IMG/VR virus record: IMGVR_UViG_3300032235_000428
Coordinates: 38,461 to 102,460 of that record
DNA from: a virus
Reading direction: 5' to 3' (one strand)
Length of the DNA: 64,000 bases
Shown: positions 58,117 through 64,000 of the stretch, piece by piece
How the letters are laid out: every line of letters begins with the position of its first letter
Numbering within the stretch: position 1 is the first letter of the stretch
Position numbers and translations under genes: made by a program
Notes under the pieces: model-generated
Seen by the model: the letters and a program-made list of their open reading frames with translations, nothing else
Told to the model about the DNA's origin: nothing
Database searches by the model: none

Positions 58117-58924
58117 TCGTTATAACTCCATATGCTCTGATATTTGTCATATTTGCATTTGTAAGATTAGAACCTGTTAAATCTGTGACATACAGTTTTG
58201 CACTCATTAGATTTGCACCACTTAGATTAGCATTTGTTAAATTAGTATTTGTAAGATTTGTATACTCCAAATTCACATTATTTAACTCAGCATTCATTAG
58301 ATTGACATCTTCTAACACTGCTCCATTTAAATTAACACCAGTAAGATTTGCACCATTTAGATCTGCATTTGTTAGATTGACACTAAACAAATATGCATTA
58401 CATAACTTCGCATTCTCTAAATTGGCATTCTTTAATATGGCATCATCTAAATGTGCATACTGTAAATCAACATTTGGTAATTGTGCATTTTCTAAATTAG
58501 CACCATCTAAATTAGTACCCTTTAGAATAGCATCAATAAAATAGCAATTCTTAAACACAGTATACTGTAACCTGGCACCATATAAATTAGCATCCGATAA
58601 ATTGGAATTGGATACATCAGCAAATGTAAGATCAATACCAACCATATTAGCACCACGCAAATCTACGCCACGCATCACTGCATCACGACTATCACATGCA
58701 CTTAGATTAATATCCTTTAAATTTGCACCATCAAAGATTGTATAACGAAGGCGAGCACCATATAAATTTGCATGGCACAAATTTGCAGATGATAGATCTG
58801 TGTTTCTCAGATCAGCACCCACAAGATTTGCACCTTTTAAATTAATTCCTTTTAAATCTAAACCAGATAGATCAGCATTGACTAAATTAGCATCTGGTTT
58901 TAATTCATATCCATTGATATTCAT
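58097..58924 (-). CDS. Pentapeptide-repeat protein (275 aa)
   Basis: From residue 10 to about 260 the protein is built of A(D/N)LxX pentapeptides (for example ANLVNADLSGLDLKGINLKG), giving a right-handed quadrilateral beta-helix. Such proteins may mimic DNA and bind gyrase, as in MfpA and Qnr; others have no known role. No additional domain is present. The stop overlaps the SGNH gene, and the start forms TAATG with the previous stop, so translation is coupled. Confidence 0.88.
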   Translation of the reverse strand: MNINGYELKPDANLVNADLSGLDLKGINLKGANLVGADLRNTDLSSANLCHANLYGARLRYTIFDGANLKDINLSACDSRDAVMRGVDLRGANMVGIDLTFADVSNSNLSDANLYGARLQYTVFKNCYFIDAILKGTNLDGANLENAQLPNVDLQYAHLDDAILKNANLENAKLCNAYLFSVNLTNADLNGANLTGVNLNGAVLEDVNLMNAELNNVNLEYTNLTNTNLTNANLSGANLMSAKLYVTDLTGSNLTNANMTNIRAYGVITNEKKYI

Positions 58925-59106
58925 TAGTTTAAAAATCTTCTCTTTTCCGTATCAAATTGTGCCCATCTAGCATCTTTCATATTCAGACACATTAAGATTG
59001 TTTCATGTTCTCTGTGCTCTCGTGGCGTGTTACGATACATATGTCTTCGCTGATAAGCACAACACCATACATTACGATAAATCTTTGCCTTCTCCGTCAG
59101 TTCCAT
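58924..59106 (-). CDS. Unknown basic protein (60 aa)
   Basis: It reads MELTEKAKIYRNVWCCAYQR, then RNTPREHREHETILMCLNMK and ends TEKRRFLN. Basic, with Cys and His but no clear zinc motif. The start lies inside the end of the 59-aa gene (35-base overlap), and the stop overlaps the pentapeptide start. Confidence 0.65.
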   Translation of the reverse strand: MELTEKAKIYRNVWCCAYQRRHMYRNTPREHREHETILMCLNMKDARWAQFDTEKRRFLN

Positions 59107-59251
59107 TCTCTTTCAGTTCTTTTAAATAATCACTAATTAAATTTTGAAAATCACTCTCTGTCCAGTCATTAAAAACGCTTTCTGTTGGATCATTCTCATC
59201 CCATGAAATATCAAATGATCCGTCATCTCTTTGTGTTACTTCAATAGTCAT
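59072..59251 (-). CDS. Unknown acidic protein (59 aa)
   Basis: It reads MTIEVTQRDDGSFDISWDEN, then WTESDFQNLISDYLKELKEN. A beta start followed by an acidic helix, a plan common in small accessory phage proteins. It is separated from the next gene upstream by one base and overlaps the downstream one, which fits an operon. Confidence 0.65.
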   Translation of the reverse strand: MTIEVTQRDDGSFDISWDENDPTESVFNDWTESDFQNLISDYLKELKENGTDGEGKDLS

Positions 59252-59252
59252 T

Positions 59253-59444
59253 TTATTCTAATACCTCAAAATCTTCAAATTGATCAGATGATACTTCGTG
59301 CTTACCATCAATAAGATACCAATGAGTTCCATCACGTTCACCAAGATATTTCATTTGATCTTTACTGAAAGTATTTTCTCTCATTGCTGCTTGAATTTTA
59401 TAATGAATTAATTCTGATTTATTTGGTACATTCATAATCATCAT
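59253..59444 (-). CDS. Unknown small protein (up to 63 aa)
   Basis: The start is uncertain: ATG at 59444 or Met4 (MNVPNKSEL), 9 bases later. The body has HYKIQAAMRENTFSKDQMKY, then GTHWYLIDGKHEVSSDQFED. The HWYLIDGKH part looks like a beta-hairpin. No family recognised. It overlaps the end of the 116-aa gene. Confidence 0.65.
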   Translation of the reverse strand: MMIMNVPNKSELIHYKIQAAMRENTFSKDQMKYLGERDGTHWYLIDGKHEVSSDQFEDFEVLE

Positions 59445-59769
59445 CCCATGGTGCTTTTTTGTTTAATATCTCACGAAATCTTTCTTGTACTTTTGGATCT
59501 GGTGGTTCGTTCAAGCGTTCTACAAGTGCATCAAAGTTTTCTTTTGGTAATACAATACGCTCAGGTGGATAAGAACCCTTGCCCCAATACTCTTCAAAGT
59601 TATACACATATTCCATGTGTTGCCATCCATGATTCAGAGAATGCCAGAACTCTCCCCATACATGATAATCATCAAAGCGAAATCCTTCATGAGAGATTAA
59701 TCGATACCACCACCAGAATGGTGTATACTTAATCGGTTTAAATCCGATTATCCACTTGTTTAAGACCAT
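59419..59769 (-). CDS. Trp/Tyr-rich protein with DUF1778/TacA-like C-terminus (116 aa)
   Basis: Residues 1-65 are rich in W, Y, H and F (FWWWYRLISHEGF, FWHSLNHGWQHMEYVY) and resemble the adjacent 76-aa protein. Residues 70-109 (ERIVLPKENFDALVERLNEP, then PDPKVQERFREIL) fit the toxin-neutralising C-terminus of DUF1778/TacA antitoxins: R-[IV]-x-L-x-x-E-x-[FW], then L-x-x-PP-x-P. The usual ribbon-helix-helix DNA-binding N-terminus is absent. A phage anti-toxin acting on a host GNAT toxin is a hypothesis. No toxin gene is adjacent. Confidence 0.7.
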   Translation of the reverse strand: MVLNKWIIGFKPIKYTPFWWWYRLISHEGFRFDDYHVWGEFWHSLNHGWQHMEYVYNFEEYWGKGSYPPERIVLPKENFDALVERLNEPPDPKVQERFREILNKKAPWDDDYECTK

Positions 59770-59990
59770 CTACCTAACCTCAATTTACGTTCAGGTGAAA
59801 TCCATGGATTATAAGGATCATCATAAGGATAGATATACTCACACATCCAACCCCACGATAATGCCTCCCAGAAGTCATCATAACCATAAGGTTCTGGAGT
59901 ATTATAACATGACATGATATATGAGATGTTACAAAAACCTTCAATAAACCATTCCCATTTGGTCATCTGCCAGTATTCTTTCCAGGTCAT
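59760..59990 (-). CDS. Trp/Tyr-rich protein, paralogue of neighbour's N-terminal half (76 aa)
   Basis: It reads MTWKEYWQMTKWEWFIEGFC, then YGYDDFWEALSWGWMCEYIY and PWISPERKLRLGRW. The DDFWEALSWGW / EYIYPYDD / SPERKLRL order mirrors GEFWHSLNHGW / EYVYNFEE / PPERIVL in the 116-aa protein, but it stops where the antitoxin-like tail would begin. The overlap with the next gene is 10 bases. Confidence 0.7.
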   Translation of the reverse strand: MTWKEYWQMTKWEWFIEGFCNISYIMSCYNTPEPYGYDDFWEALSWGWMCEYIYPYDDPYNPWISPERKLRLGRWS

Positions 59991-60175
59991 GGCGTTTCAT
60001 CACTCCAATAGTATCTCAATTGATCACCAGTGATATTTAAATGATAAATCTTACCATCTTGTCCATAAACACCAATCCACAGTGCTCGTTCATTCATACT
60101 TTCCAGGTGAAACAACTTCACCTCTTCCAGTACAATTTCATCTGGGTTTTCAGTCCAATTTACTAATTTAGTCAT
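59987..60175 (-). CDS. Unknown small protein (62 aa)
   Basis: It reads MTKLVNWTENPDEIVLEEVK, then MNERALWIGVYGQDGKIYHL. The pattern ALWIGVYGxDGKIYHLNITG is a beta-hairpin core; no family recognised. It overlaps the endonuclease VII-like gene by 8 bases. Confidence 0.65.
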   Translation of the reverse strand: MTKLVNWTENPDEIVLEEVKLFHLESMNERALWIGVYGQDGKIYHLNITGDQLRYYWSDETP

Positions 60176-60614
60176 TTTCTTTTTGTAAATAATTTACTAA
60201 TTTCATTACACCATCTAAATTATCTCCCAACCTTGCTAGAGCACTATTACAACCAGAACATAACCAACCACGAAACTTTCCAGTTTCATGGTCATGATCA
60301 CAAAATAGTTTTTGATCTTTTCTGTCACATAGTTCACATGCAGTTCCTATAGGAGGTCTTTTCAAACCTTCCTTTTTCATCAACATTCCAGCAGCAGAAG
60401 AGTTTGCAGGACCATCTTTAGATCTACACTTGGCACATTCACTTCTATACCCATCAACATATCTCGGGTGTCTCTTTCCTTTCCATCCAGGTTTTTCACC
60501 AGATTTATGAAACTCTACAATAGGTTTTGTTTTTCCACACAATCTACATGTTTTTGTTGGTACATTATTTACTGAATTATTAGTTTCAATATCCAATAAT
60601 GTAAAAATGTTCAT
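60168..60614 (-). CDS. Endonuclease VII-like HNH nuclease (148 aa)
   Basis: The C-terminal half has the endonuclease VII/HNH signature: CELCDRKDQKLFCDHDHETG (C93, C96, H107, H109), then KFRGWLCSGCNSALARLGDN (C119, C122). It binds zinc with four cysteines around a DHDH catalytic loop. The N-terminal half has a second CxxC pair set (C23/C26, C60/C63), likely another zinc finger. T4 gp49 (endonuclease VII) resolves branched DNA before packaging. Here it could do the same or be a homing-type nuclease. Length is close to T4 (157 aa). Confidence 0.85.
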   Translation of the reverse strand: MNIFTLLDIETNNSVNNVPTKTCRLCGKTKPIVEFHKSGEKPGWKGKRHPRYVDGYRSECAKCRSKDGPANSSAAGMLMKKEGLKRPPIGTACELCDRKDQKLFCDHDHETGKFRGWLCSGCNSALARLGDNLDGVMKLVNYLQKEND

Positions 60615-60781
60615 AACAATTCGTGTTTCATTCCCATCAGTTTACCATAGATTTTAGCATAGAACAAATGAATAAACTTATCGTTGTCATCCCGTAACAT
60701 TTGACCTTTGACCAGTGCCATCAATGCTTCAATCTCATGATGGTTCCAATCACCATCTACATTATGTTCAGTGACTTCCAT
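60611..60781 (-). CDS. Unknown small helical protein (56 aa)
   Basis: I choose the ATG giving MEVTEHNVDGDWNHHEIEAL because it overlaps the upstream stop as TAATG. An in-frame start 11 codons earlier lies inside the previous gene. The rest is helical (LMALVKGQMLRDDNDKFIHL). No family recognised. Confidence 0.65.
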   Translation of the reverse strand: MEVTEHNVDGDWNHHEIEALMALVKGQMLRDDNDKFIHLFYAKIYGKLMGMKHELL

Positions 60782-61083
60782 TATGAGTAATTGAAATGTA
60801 AATGTGTTTCCCAAGTAAATGCTGGTTGGTCTCTATGAGAAATCATTTCTGCAACAAAATATGGAATGAACCTTGTATATTTGTCTAGAAACTCTCTCTC
60901 TGTAAGTTCATCAAATCCGTGCATATAATGATCACAATCAACAAACTTTGCAAACTTTTCATATTCACGGTCTCTATCATCAACTCTTTGATAGTTGCGA
61001 CAGATCTTCAACCAGAATGAACGACCTTCACCAGTCGCACAATAATCAATCGCAAAGAAACGATAGAATGGTTTGTCACTCAT
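60781..61083 (-). CDS. Unknown protein (100 aa)
   Basis: It reads MSDKPFYRFFAIDYCATGEG, then YQRVDDRDREYEKFAKFVDC and ends ETHLHFNYS. Aromatic and charged; no known family. It overlaps the next gene by 8 bases and the following one by TAATG. Confidence 0.65.
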   Translation of the reverse strand: MSDKPFYRFFAIDYCATGEGRSFWLKICRNYQRVDDRDREYEKFAKFVDCDHYMHGFDELTEREFLDKYTRFIPYFVAEMISHRDQPAFTWETHLHFNYS

Positions 61084-61597
61084 TGTTCTTCCTCACTCTT
61101 GCAAGAAACTCATTACTCTGTTGATACAATCCTGCAATCAAATCCTTGATGTCATCAATTGCAATCACAGTATACTCCACATTCATATTTTCACAGATGA
61201 GTGCGTCAACCATACATTCCAATGCCATTGCTTGCATATGCTCTGGTGTGATTGGTGTGCCATGTGGCATCCCAGAGCATTCATCATTGTAAAATGCATT
61301 ATATCGTCGAAGAACAGTTTCACTTCGTTCTTTGCGTTCCCATTCTTCTTTTTCAATTGCTGCAAGTTGTTGAAGTGCATCACCATTTTCATCATAAAGT
61401 TTATCAAGAGCATCAAGTGCCTTGCGTTCTTTCTCACGACGCTCTGCTTCTTCAAACATAGCATCAGGATAGGGTTCTTGGTTTCTCATAAGTTCTTTTA
61501 ACCTTTGTTTACCATACTCTGTAAGTTCATGTTTCTTGGTGCGAAGTTCATCAACTTCCTCTTGTGTGAGATTTACCCATGGCATGTCTTCATTCAT
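61076..61597 (-). CDS. Coiled-coil protein (173 aa)
   Basis: The N-terminal half is a long highly charged coiled coil (VNLTQEEVDELRTKKHELTE, then ERREKERKALDALDKLYDEN). The C-terminal part (GTPITPEHMQAMALECMVDA) is helical. No domain recognised; a scaffold or an adaptor is possible. The overlap with the next gene is ATGA. Confidence 0.65.
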   Translation of the reverse strand: MNEDMPWVNLTQEEVDELRTKKHELTEYGKQRLKELMRNQEPYPDAMFEEAERREKERKALDALDKLYDENGDALQQLAAIEKEEWERKERSETVLRRYNAFYNDECSGMPHGTPITPEHMQAMALECMVDALICENMNVEYTVIAIDDIKDLIAGLYQQSNEFLARVRKNNE

Positions 61598-61836
61598 TTG
61601 TTCTTCTCACAATACAGGAAATACTTGTACTCTGCAACTTGATGTGGTGCATATCTTACGACATCACACTCTTTATACTTATCAACCACTTCAAATGATG
61701 CAGAGTTGATTGGGTTATCCCCAGAGGCAAAGTAAGCAAGTGCAATCAGAATAATGATGAATACAGCAGAGGCACCAAGAAATACACCAACACCACGCAG
61801 AAACTCTTTGAGAGCATACTTATCTTCTTCAGTCAT
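61594..61836 (-). CDS. Small membrane protein (80 aa)
   Basis: The preferred start is MTEEDKYALKEFLRGVG, with GGAG upstream; an ATG five codons earlier is possible. One hydrophobic helix (VFLGASAVFIIILIALAYFA) follows a charged N-terminus. The C-terminal 40 residues contain two cysteines (DKYKECDVVRYA, YFLYCEK). It is likely a single-span protein of the host membrane; an export signal is not excluded. Function unknown. Confidence 0.7.
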   Translation of the reverse strand: MTEEDKYALKEFLRGVGVFLGASAVFIIILIALAYFASGDNPINSASFEVVDKYKECDVVRYAPHQVAEYKYFLYCEKNK

Positions 61837-62017
61837 TTTGCTCCACAGCATACTCTTCCTGCTGTTCTAACTTTCTTTCAAGTTTCTCAATTCTATCACA
61901 CAACTCGGTGATAATACAAATCAAAGAAGGATAGCAAATAGTTTCAGTATCATTCCCATCCTCCATATCAATATATCGGTGATGGCAAAGTTCTTTGGCA
62001 AAGTTGCGTTCAGTCAT
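61829..62017 (-). CDS. Unknown small coiled-coil protein (62 aa)
   Basis: It has a short Cys/His start (MTERNFAKELCHHRYIDMED) and a terminal coiled coil (ITELCDRIEKLERKLEQQEE). No family. The start overlaps the end of the 236-aa gene, and the end overlaps the membrane protein gene. Confidence 0.65.
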   Translation of the reverse strand: MTERNFAKELCHHRYIDMEDGNDTETICYPSLICIITELCDRIEKLERKLEQQEEYAVEQND

Positions 62018-62724
62018 CGTAGCATCCCCTTAATTTTTTCAAGACAATGATTAAATCCATCCACAAGTAATTCAGTATCTACATTCTGACTTCCTGCTGC
62101 TGATTGTTCTTTCGGCAACCATTCTTCTACTGCGGATACAATATCATCACAAGTTGCTGAAATATAATCATATTTGTTTGACAAAATATTCCAGAGTTTT
62201 TGAGATTTATGTTTCTCAATTAACCTATTCACAACCTCATCCATAGGTTTTAGATTGTCTTTCTCATCCCAATATGCTCTCACATTCTTATAAGGTTCAT
62301 CAACTACATCATCATACTTACCTTTTTTTACATCATTAAACCACACACCTTCAAGCAAACGACTAGTTTCACCATCAGTAATCTGCACCAACATTATACC
62401 ATCACCAGTATGCTTTCTCTTATACCAAGTATGACTTTCATCATTAAATTCAAGACGATAATAATTCTCATTATTATAAAAGACAATCTCAAACTTTCCA
62501 CCAAGTTCAAAGTTCATTCTTGGTTGAGATTTATGTGTCTCAATCTCTTTGAGGAGTTCCAGTTTCTTTTGAAGCACTTTGATTTCTGCTTCTGTTTTTT
62601 CAATATCAGTCATTTCACGAATGTGTAGTTGTGTTTTAGGTGCTACTGTTCCCAATCTACCACTTGCTTCAAGTTTTATGGTAGTTTCTCCACTTGGTGA
62701 TGTGATTTTAAGGTCAGTCATCAT
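62014..62724 (-). CDS. Unknown protein (236 aa)
   Basis: The N-terminal 35 residues are beta-type (LKITSPSGETTIKLEASGRL), then comes a coiled coil (EIKVLQKKLELLKEIETHKS). A middle segment reads NFELGGKFEIVFYNNENYYR, and the C-terminal half is helical. Met2 is an equally good start. No family recognised. Confidence 0.65.
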   Translation of the reverse strand: MMTDLKITSPSGETTIKLEASGRLGTVAPKTQLHIREMTDIEKTEAEIKVLQKKLELLKEIETHKSQPRMNFELGGKFEIVFYNNENYYRLEFNDESHTWYKRKHTGDGIMLVQITDGETSRLLEGVWFNDVKKGKYDDVVDEPYKNVRAYWDEKDNLKPMDEVVNRLIEKHKSQKLWNILSNKYDYISATCDDIVSAVEEWLPKEQSAAGSQNVDTELLVDGFNHCLEKIKGMLR

Positions 62725-62786
62725 CAGAACTCCAAGTATTCATTTTGGTGCTTACATTACTACTTTCCCAACCTTCATCAAGTGTC

Positions 62787-63113
62787 CTACATACCCAAGA
62801 GTTTTTTGTCGGCATCACTCAAAGAAGCAAGGTCTTTCTTGAGTTTTTCAAGTTTTAGTTCCTTTGCCTTTGCTTTTACTGCCTTTTCTTTCTCCAGTTG
62901 TTTCATTCTCTTATTGTATTCTTTGTCGTTTTCTTCACGATGCTTGTAAAGATAATACTCTACAGCACCATCATAACCATAATGTTCTACTTCTATACCT
63001 TCCCAACCAGCATCCAAATCTTTTTGGAGTGAAGCAATAATACTCTCAAGAGAACCTTCAAAGTCCCCCCAATACCTTTGAGTTTCTTTGACTTTGATGC
63101 GTTTGATAGTCAT
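62787..63113 (-). CDS. Unknown protein with charged C-terminal coiled coil (108 aa)
   Basis: Residues 1-60 are mixed (KRIKVKETQRYWGDFEGSLE, then YGYDGAVEYYLYKHREEN). The remainder is a Lys/Glu-rich helix (KRMKQLEKEKAVKAKAKELK) ending LSDADKKLLGM. Function unknown. The promoter is a TATAAT box preceded by a terminator, with a leader lacking a Shine-Dalgarno sequence. Confidence 0.7.
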   Translation of the reverse strand: MTIKRIKVKETQRYWGDFEGSLESIIASLQKDLDAGWEGIEVEHYGYDGAVEYYLYKHREENDKEYNKRMKQLEKEKAVKAKAKELKLEKLKKDLASLSDADKKLLGM

Positions 63114-63138
63114 AAGAAGTTTCTGTGTGTATGAAAGT

Positions 63139-63166
63139 ATTATAAGGCAAAAAGGGCACCTGTGAA
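63139..63166 (-). promoter_or_regulatory. Promoter with TATAAT, overlapping the upstream terminator
   Basis: The minus strand has TTCACA, 16 bases and TATAAT (63144-63139), 25 bases before the 108-aa gene. GCCTTATAATACTTTCAT recurs unchanged at 63467-63484. Confidence 0.6.
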
Positions 63167-63174
63167 GTGCCCTT
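63147..63174 (-). terminator. Rho-independent terminator
   Basis: AAGGGCAC/GTGCCCTT forms an 8-bp stem with a 7-base loop followed by T residues on the minus strand, 12 bases after the stop of the 88-aa gene. Confidence 0.85.
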
Positions 63175-63185
63175 GTGACGGTTTC

Positions 63186-63452
63186 TCAAGTGTCCTCAAT
63201 AATCAAACAATAACGACACTGAAAAATAAAAGTTTCTTTTTGCCAGGTTTTCTTCACACCATTTTCTTCCCAAGAATACACAACTTCGTGCCAAGGGTCT
63301 GTTTCTCCATAAGAATTAAAACCCTCAACGGTCACATAACCCTTGGAACCATCTGCCCGTGCCCAACGAGAACCAACTTGGATTTCGTGTGGTTCAAAGA
63401 AATGACGGACAACTGCTTTGTGCCCATCTATGATTTCAGTTTCGTAGTTCAT
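63186..63452 (-). CDS. Unknown protein (88 aa)
   Basis: It reads MNYETEIIDGHKAVVRHFFE, then EIQVGSRWARADGSKGYVTV, and ends with a CRYC pair (FQCRYCLIIED). The GSRWARADGSKGYVTV segment looks like an SH3-like beta barrel core. No family assigned. It is a single-gene unit between a TATAAT promoter and a terminator. Confidence 0.7.
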   Translation of the reverse strand: MNYETEIIDGHKAVVRHFFEPHEIQVGSRWARADGSKGYVTVEGFNSYGETDPWHEVVYSWEENGVKKTWQKETFIFQCRYCLIIEDT

Positions 63453-63474
63453 CGGTTTGGTTGCTTATGAAAGT

Positions 63475-63480
63475 ATTATA
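63475..63480 (-). promoter_or_regulatory. -10 box TATAAT before the 88-aa gene
   Basis: TATAAT 22 bases before the ATG, within the conserved string GCCTTATAATACTTTCAT. The region where a -35 should lie is occupied by tandem GGATGCCTCT decamers. Confidence 0.6.
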
Positions 63481-63507
63481 AGGCATCCAGAGGCATCCAG
63501 AGCATCC
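63481..63507. repeat. Tandem decamer repeat AGGCATCCAG
   Basis: Two perfect copies and a partial third (AGCATCC) on the plus strand. It separates an AACTGGCACA box from the -10. Confidence 0.8.
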
Positions 63508-63521
63508 CCTGTGCCAGTTCG

Positions 63522-63629
63522 TCAAGTGTCCTTACACCGATGTAATGGAATACGAAGAAACTGAAAGAACCTTCCAATATATCCTATCTGTGCTCCACAT
63601 TTTTGACAACGATAAGATGCATAAGTCAT
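63522..63629 (-). CDS. Mini zinc-ribbon-like protein (35 aa)
   Basis: It reads MTYASYRCQKCGAQIGYIGR, then FFQFLRIPLHRCKDT. CxxCG with a later H-x-C suggests one zinc site. Small proteins with this YRC-x-x-CG ... IGY pattern are familiar from cyanophages, though unnamed. The ATG overlaps the stop of the upstream gene (ATGA), which strongly supports it. Confidence 0.7.
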   Translation of the reverse strand: MTYASYRCQKCGAQIGYIGRFFQFLRIPLHRCKDT

Positions 63630-64000
63630 TTCTCATCCACCCATCTAAAAGAAAGACATTTATCCATAAACCAACGAGTAATAGCATTCGGTTTAGTTGT
63701 CATATAAAACCTCAAATAACCATTTCCAATCGTATAATAACCTTCGTGTTTATTTCCTTGTTTGATTACAAAACTGGAAGTAATATTACTACCAGTCGCA
63801 ATAAGGTTAGAATATGTAAGTTTAGGTGGAAATTGTCCGTGTTCCTTCGCATACTTAAAGTCCTCAATAATTCTATTGAACCTTTGATTGTAAAGATACT
63901 CTTGATGACATTTGAGTTCAGCAAACTTATGCTTGATACTCTCAATTCGTTTATCAATCTTCTCATCAAACTCTTGTGAGATTTCTTCCAGAGTTTTAGG
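63626..64000 (-). CDS. Unknown protein, 5' part beyond the window
   Basis: An open frame enters from the right edge and gives 124 residues to the stop. It reads PKTLEEISQEFDEKIDKRIE, continues helical with HQEYLYNQRFNRIIED, then a beta-rich end (FVIKQGNKHEGYYTIGNGYL) and TRWFMDKCLSFRWVDEK. Its stop is coupled to the zinc-ribbon-like gene by ATGA. No family recognised. Confidence 0.75.
   Translation of the reverse strand, partial: PKTLEEISQEFDEKIDKRIESIKHKFAELKCHQEYLYNQRFNRIIEDFKYAKEHGQFPPKLTYSNLIATGSNITSSFVIKQGNKHEGYYTIGNGYLRFYMTTKPNAITRWFMDKCLSFRWVDEK

Overview
The window is a fragment of a T4-like myovirus of marine cyanobacteria (a Synechococcus/Prochlorococcus cyanomyovirus). This rests on the conserved T4 neck and baseplate order, the AT-rich genome, the very long GVST/VTGIST-type fibre proteins, T4-type late promoters (TATAAATA-like), a DUF4815-type structural protein, a YHYH-domain giant protein, and many short accessory genes typical of these phages. 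Every protein gene I accept lies on the minus strand, so transcription runs from high to low coordinates. Both ends are cut inside genes.

Layout along transcription. (1) 64000-56068: an AT-rich accessory block of tightly overlapping genes. It holds an endonuclease VII-like HNH protein, a pentapeptide-repeat protein, an SGNH hydrolase, two Trp/Tyr-rich paralogues (one with a C-terminus like DUF1778/TacA antitoxins), a small membrane protein and many unknowns. (2) 56067-55534: a 534-bp gene-free control region. Two near-consensus sigma70 promoters face right, one faces left, and six copies of a 13-bp quasi-palindrome (ATCTCGTCGAGAT type) lie between them. (3) 55533-47597: a visibly GC-richer block of about 25 very small genes plus tRNA-Leu(UAA). 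It also carries a KTSC-like protein, a winged-helix protein, an HhH-glycosylase-like protein and a GT-A glycosyltransferase. Most of these genes have their own short sigma70-like promoter, a leader hairpin and a C/A-rich leader without a Shine-Dalgarno sequence. (4) 47593-44212: a late-promoter cassette of two paralogous SGNH hydrolases flanking an amidinotransferase-family enzyme. (5) 44140-15979: the virion morphogenesis block: gp25, gp6, a 3707-aa YHYH protein in the gp7 position, gp8, a 2558-aa DUF4815-type protein, two small genes, gp13, gp14, gp15, gp16 (small terminase). (6) 15958-1: fibre/adhesin genes, including 2960-aa and 753-aa repeat proteins and a further one that starts with TTG and runs off the left end.

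How it fits together: blocks 4-6 carry late promoters and build the neck, baseplate and fibres. Blocks 1-3 look like early/middle host-takeover genes driven by host-type sigma70 promoters. The strongest leads for something undescribed are the palindrome-array control region with two orphan rightward promoters, the shared promoter and leader modules of the small genes, and the SGNH-amidinotransferase-SGNH cassette. All functional statements come from reading the sequence and recalled family knowledge; no database search was possible.
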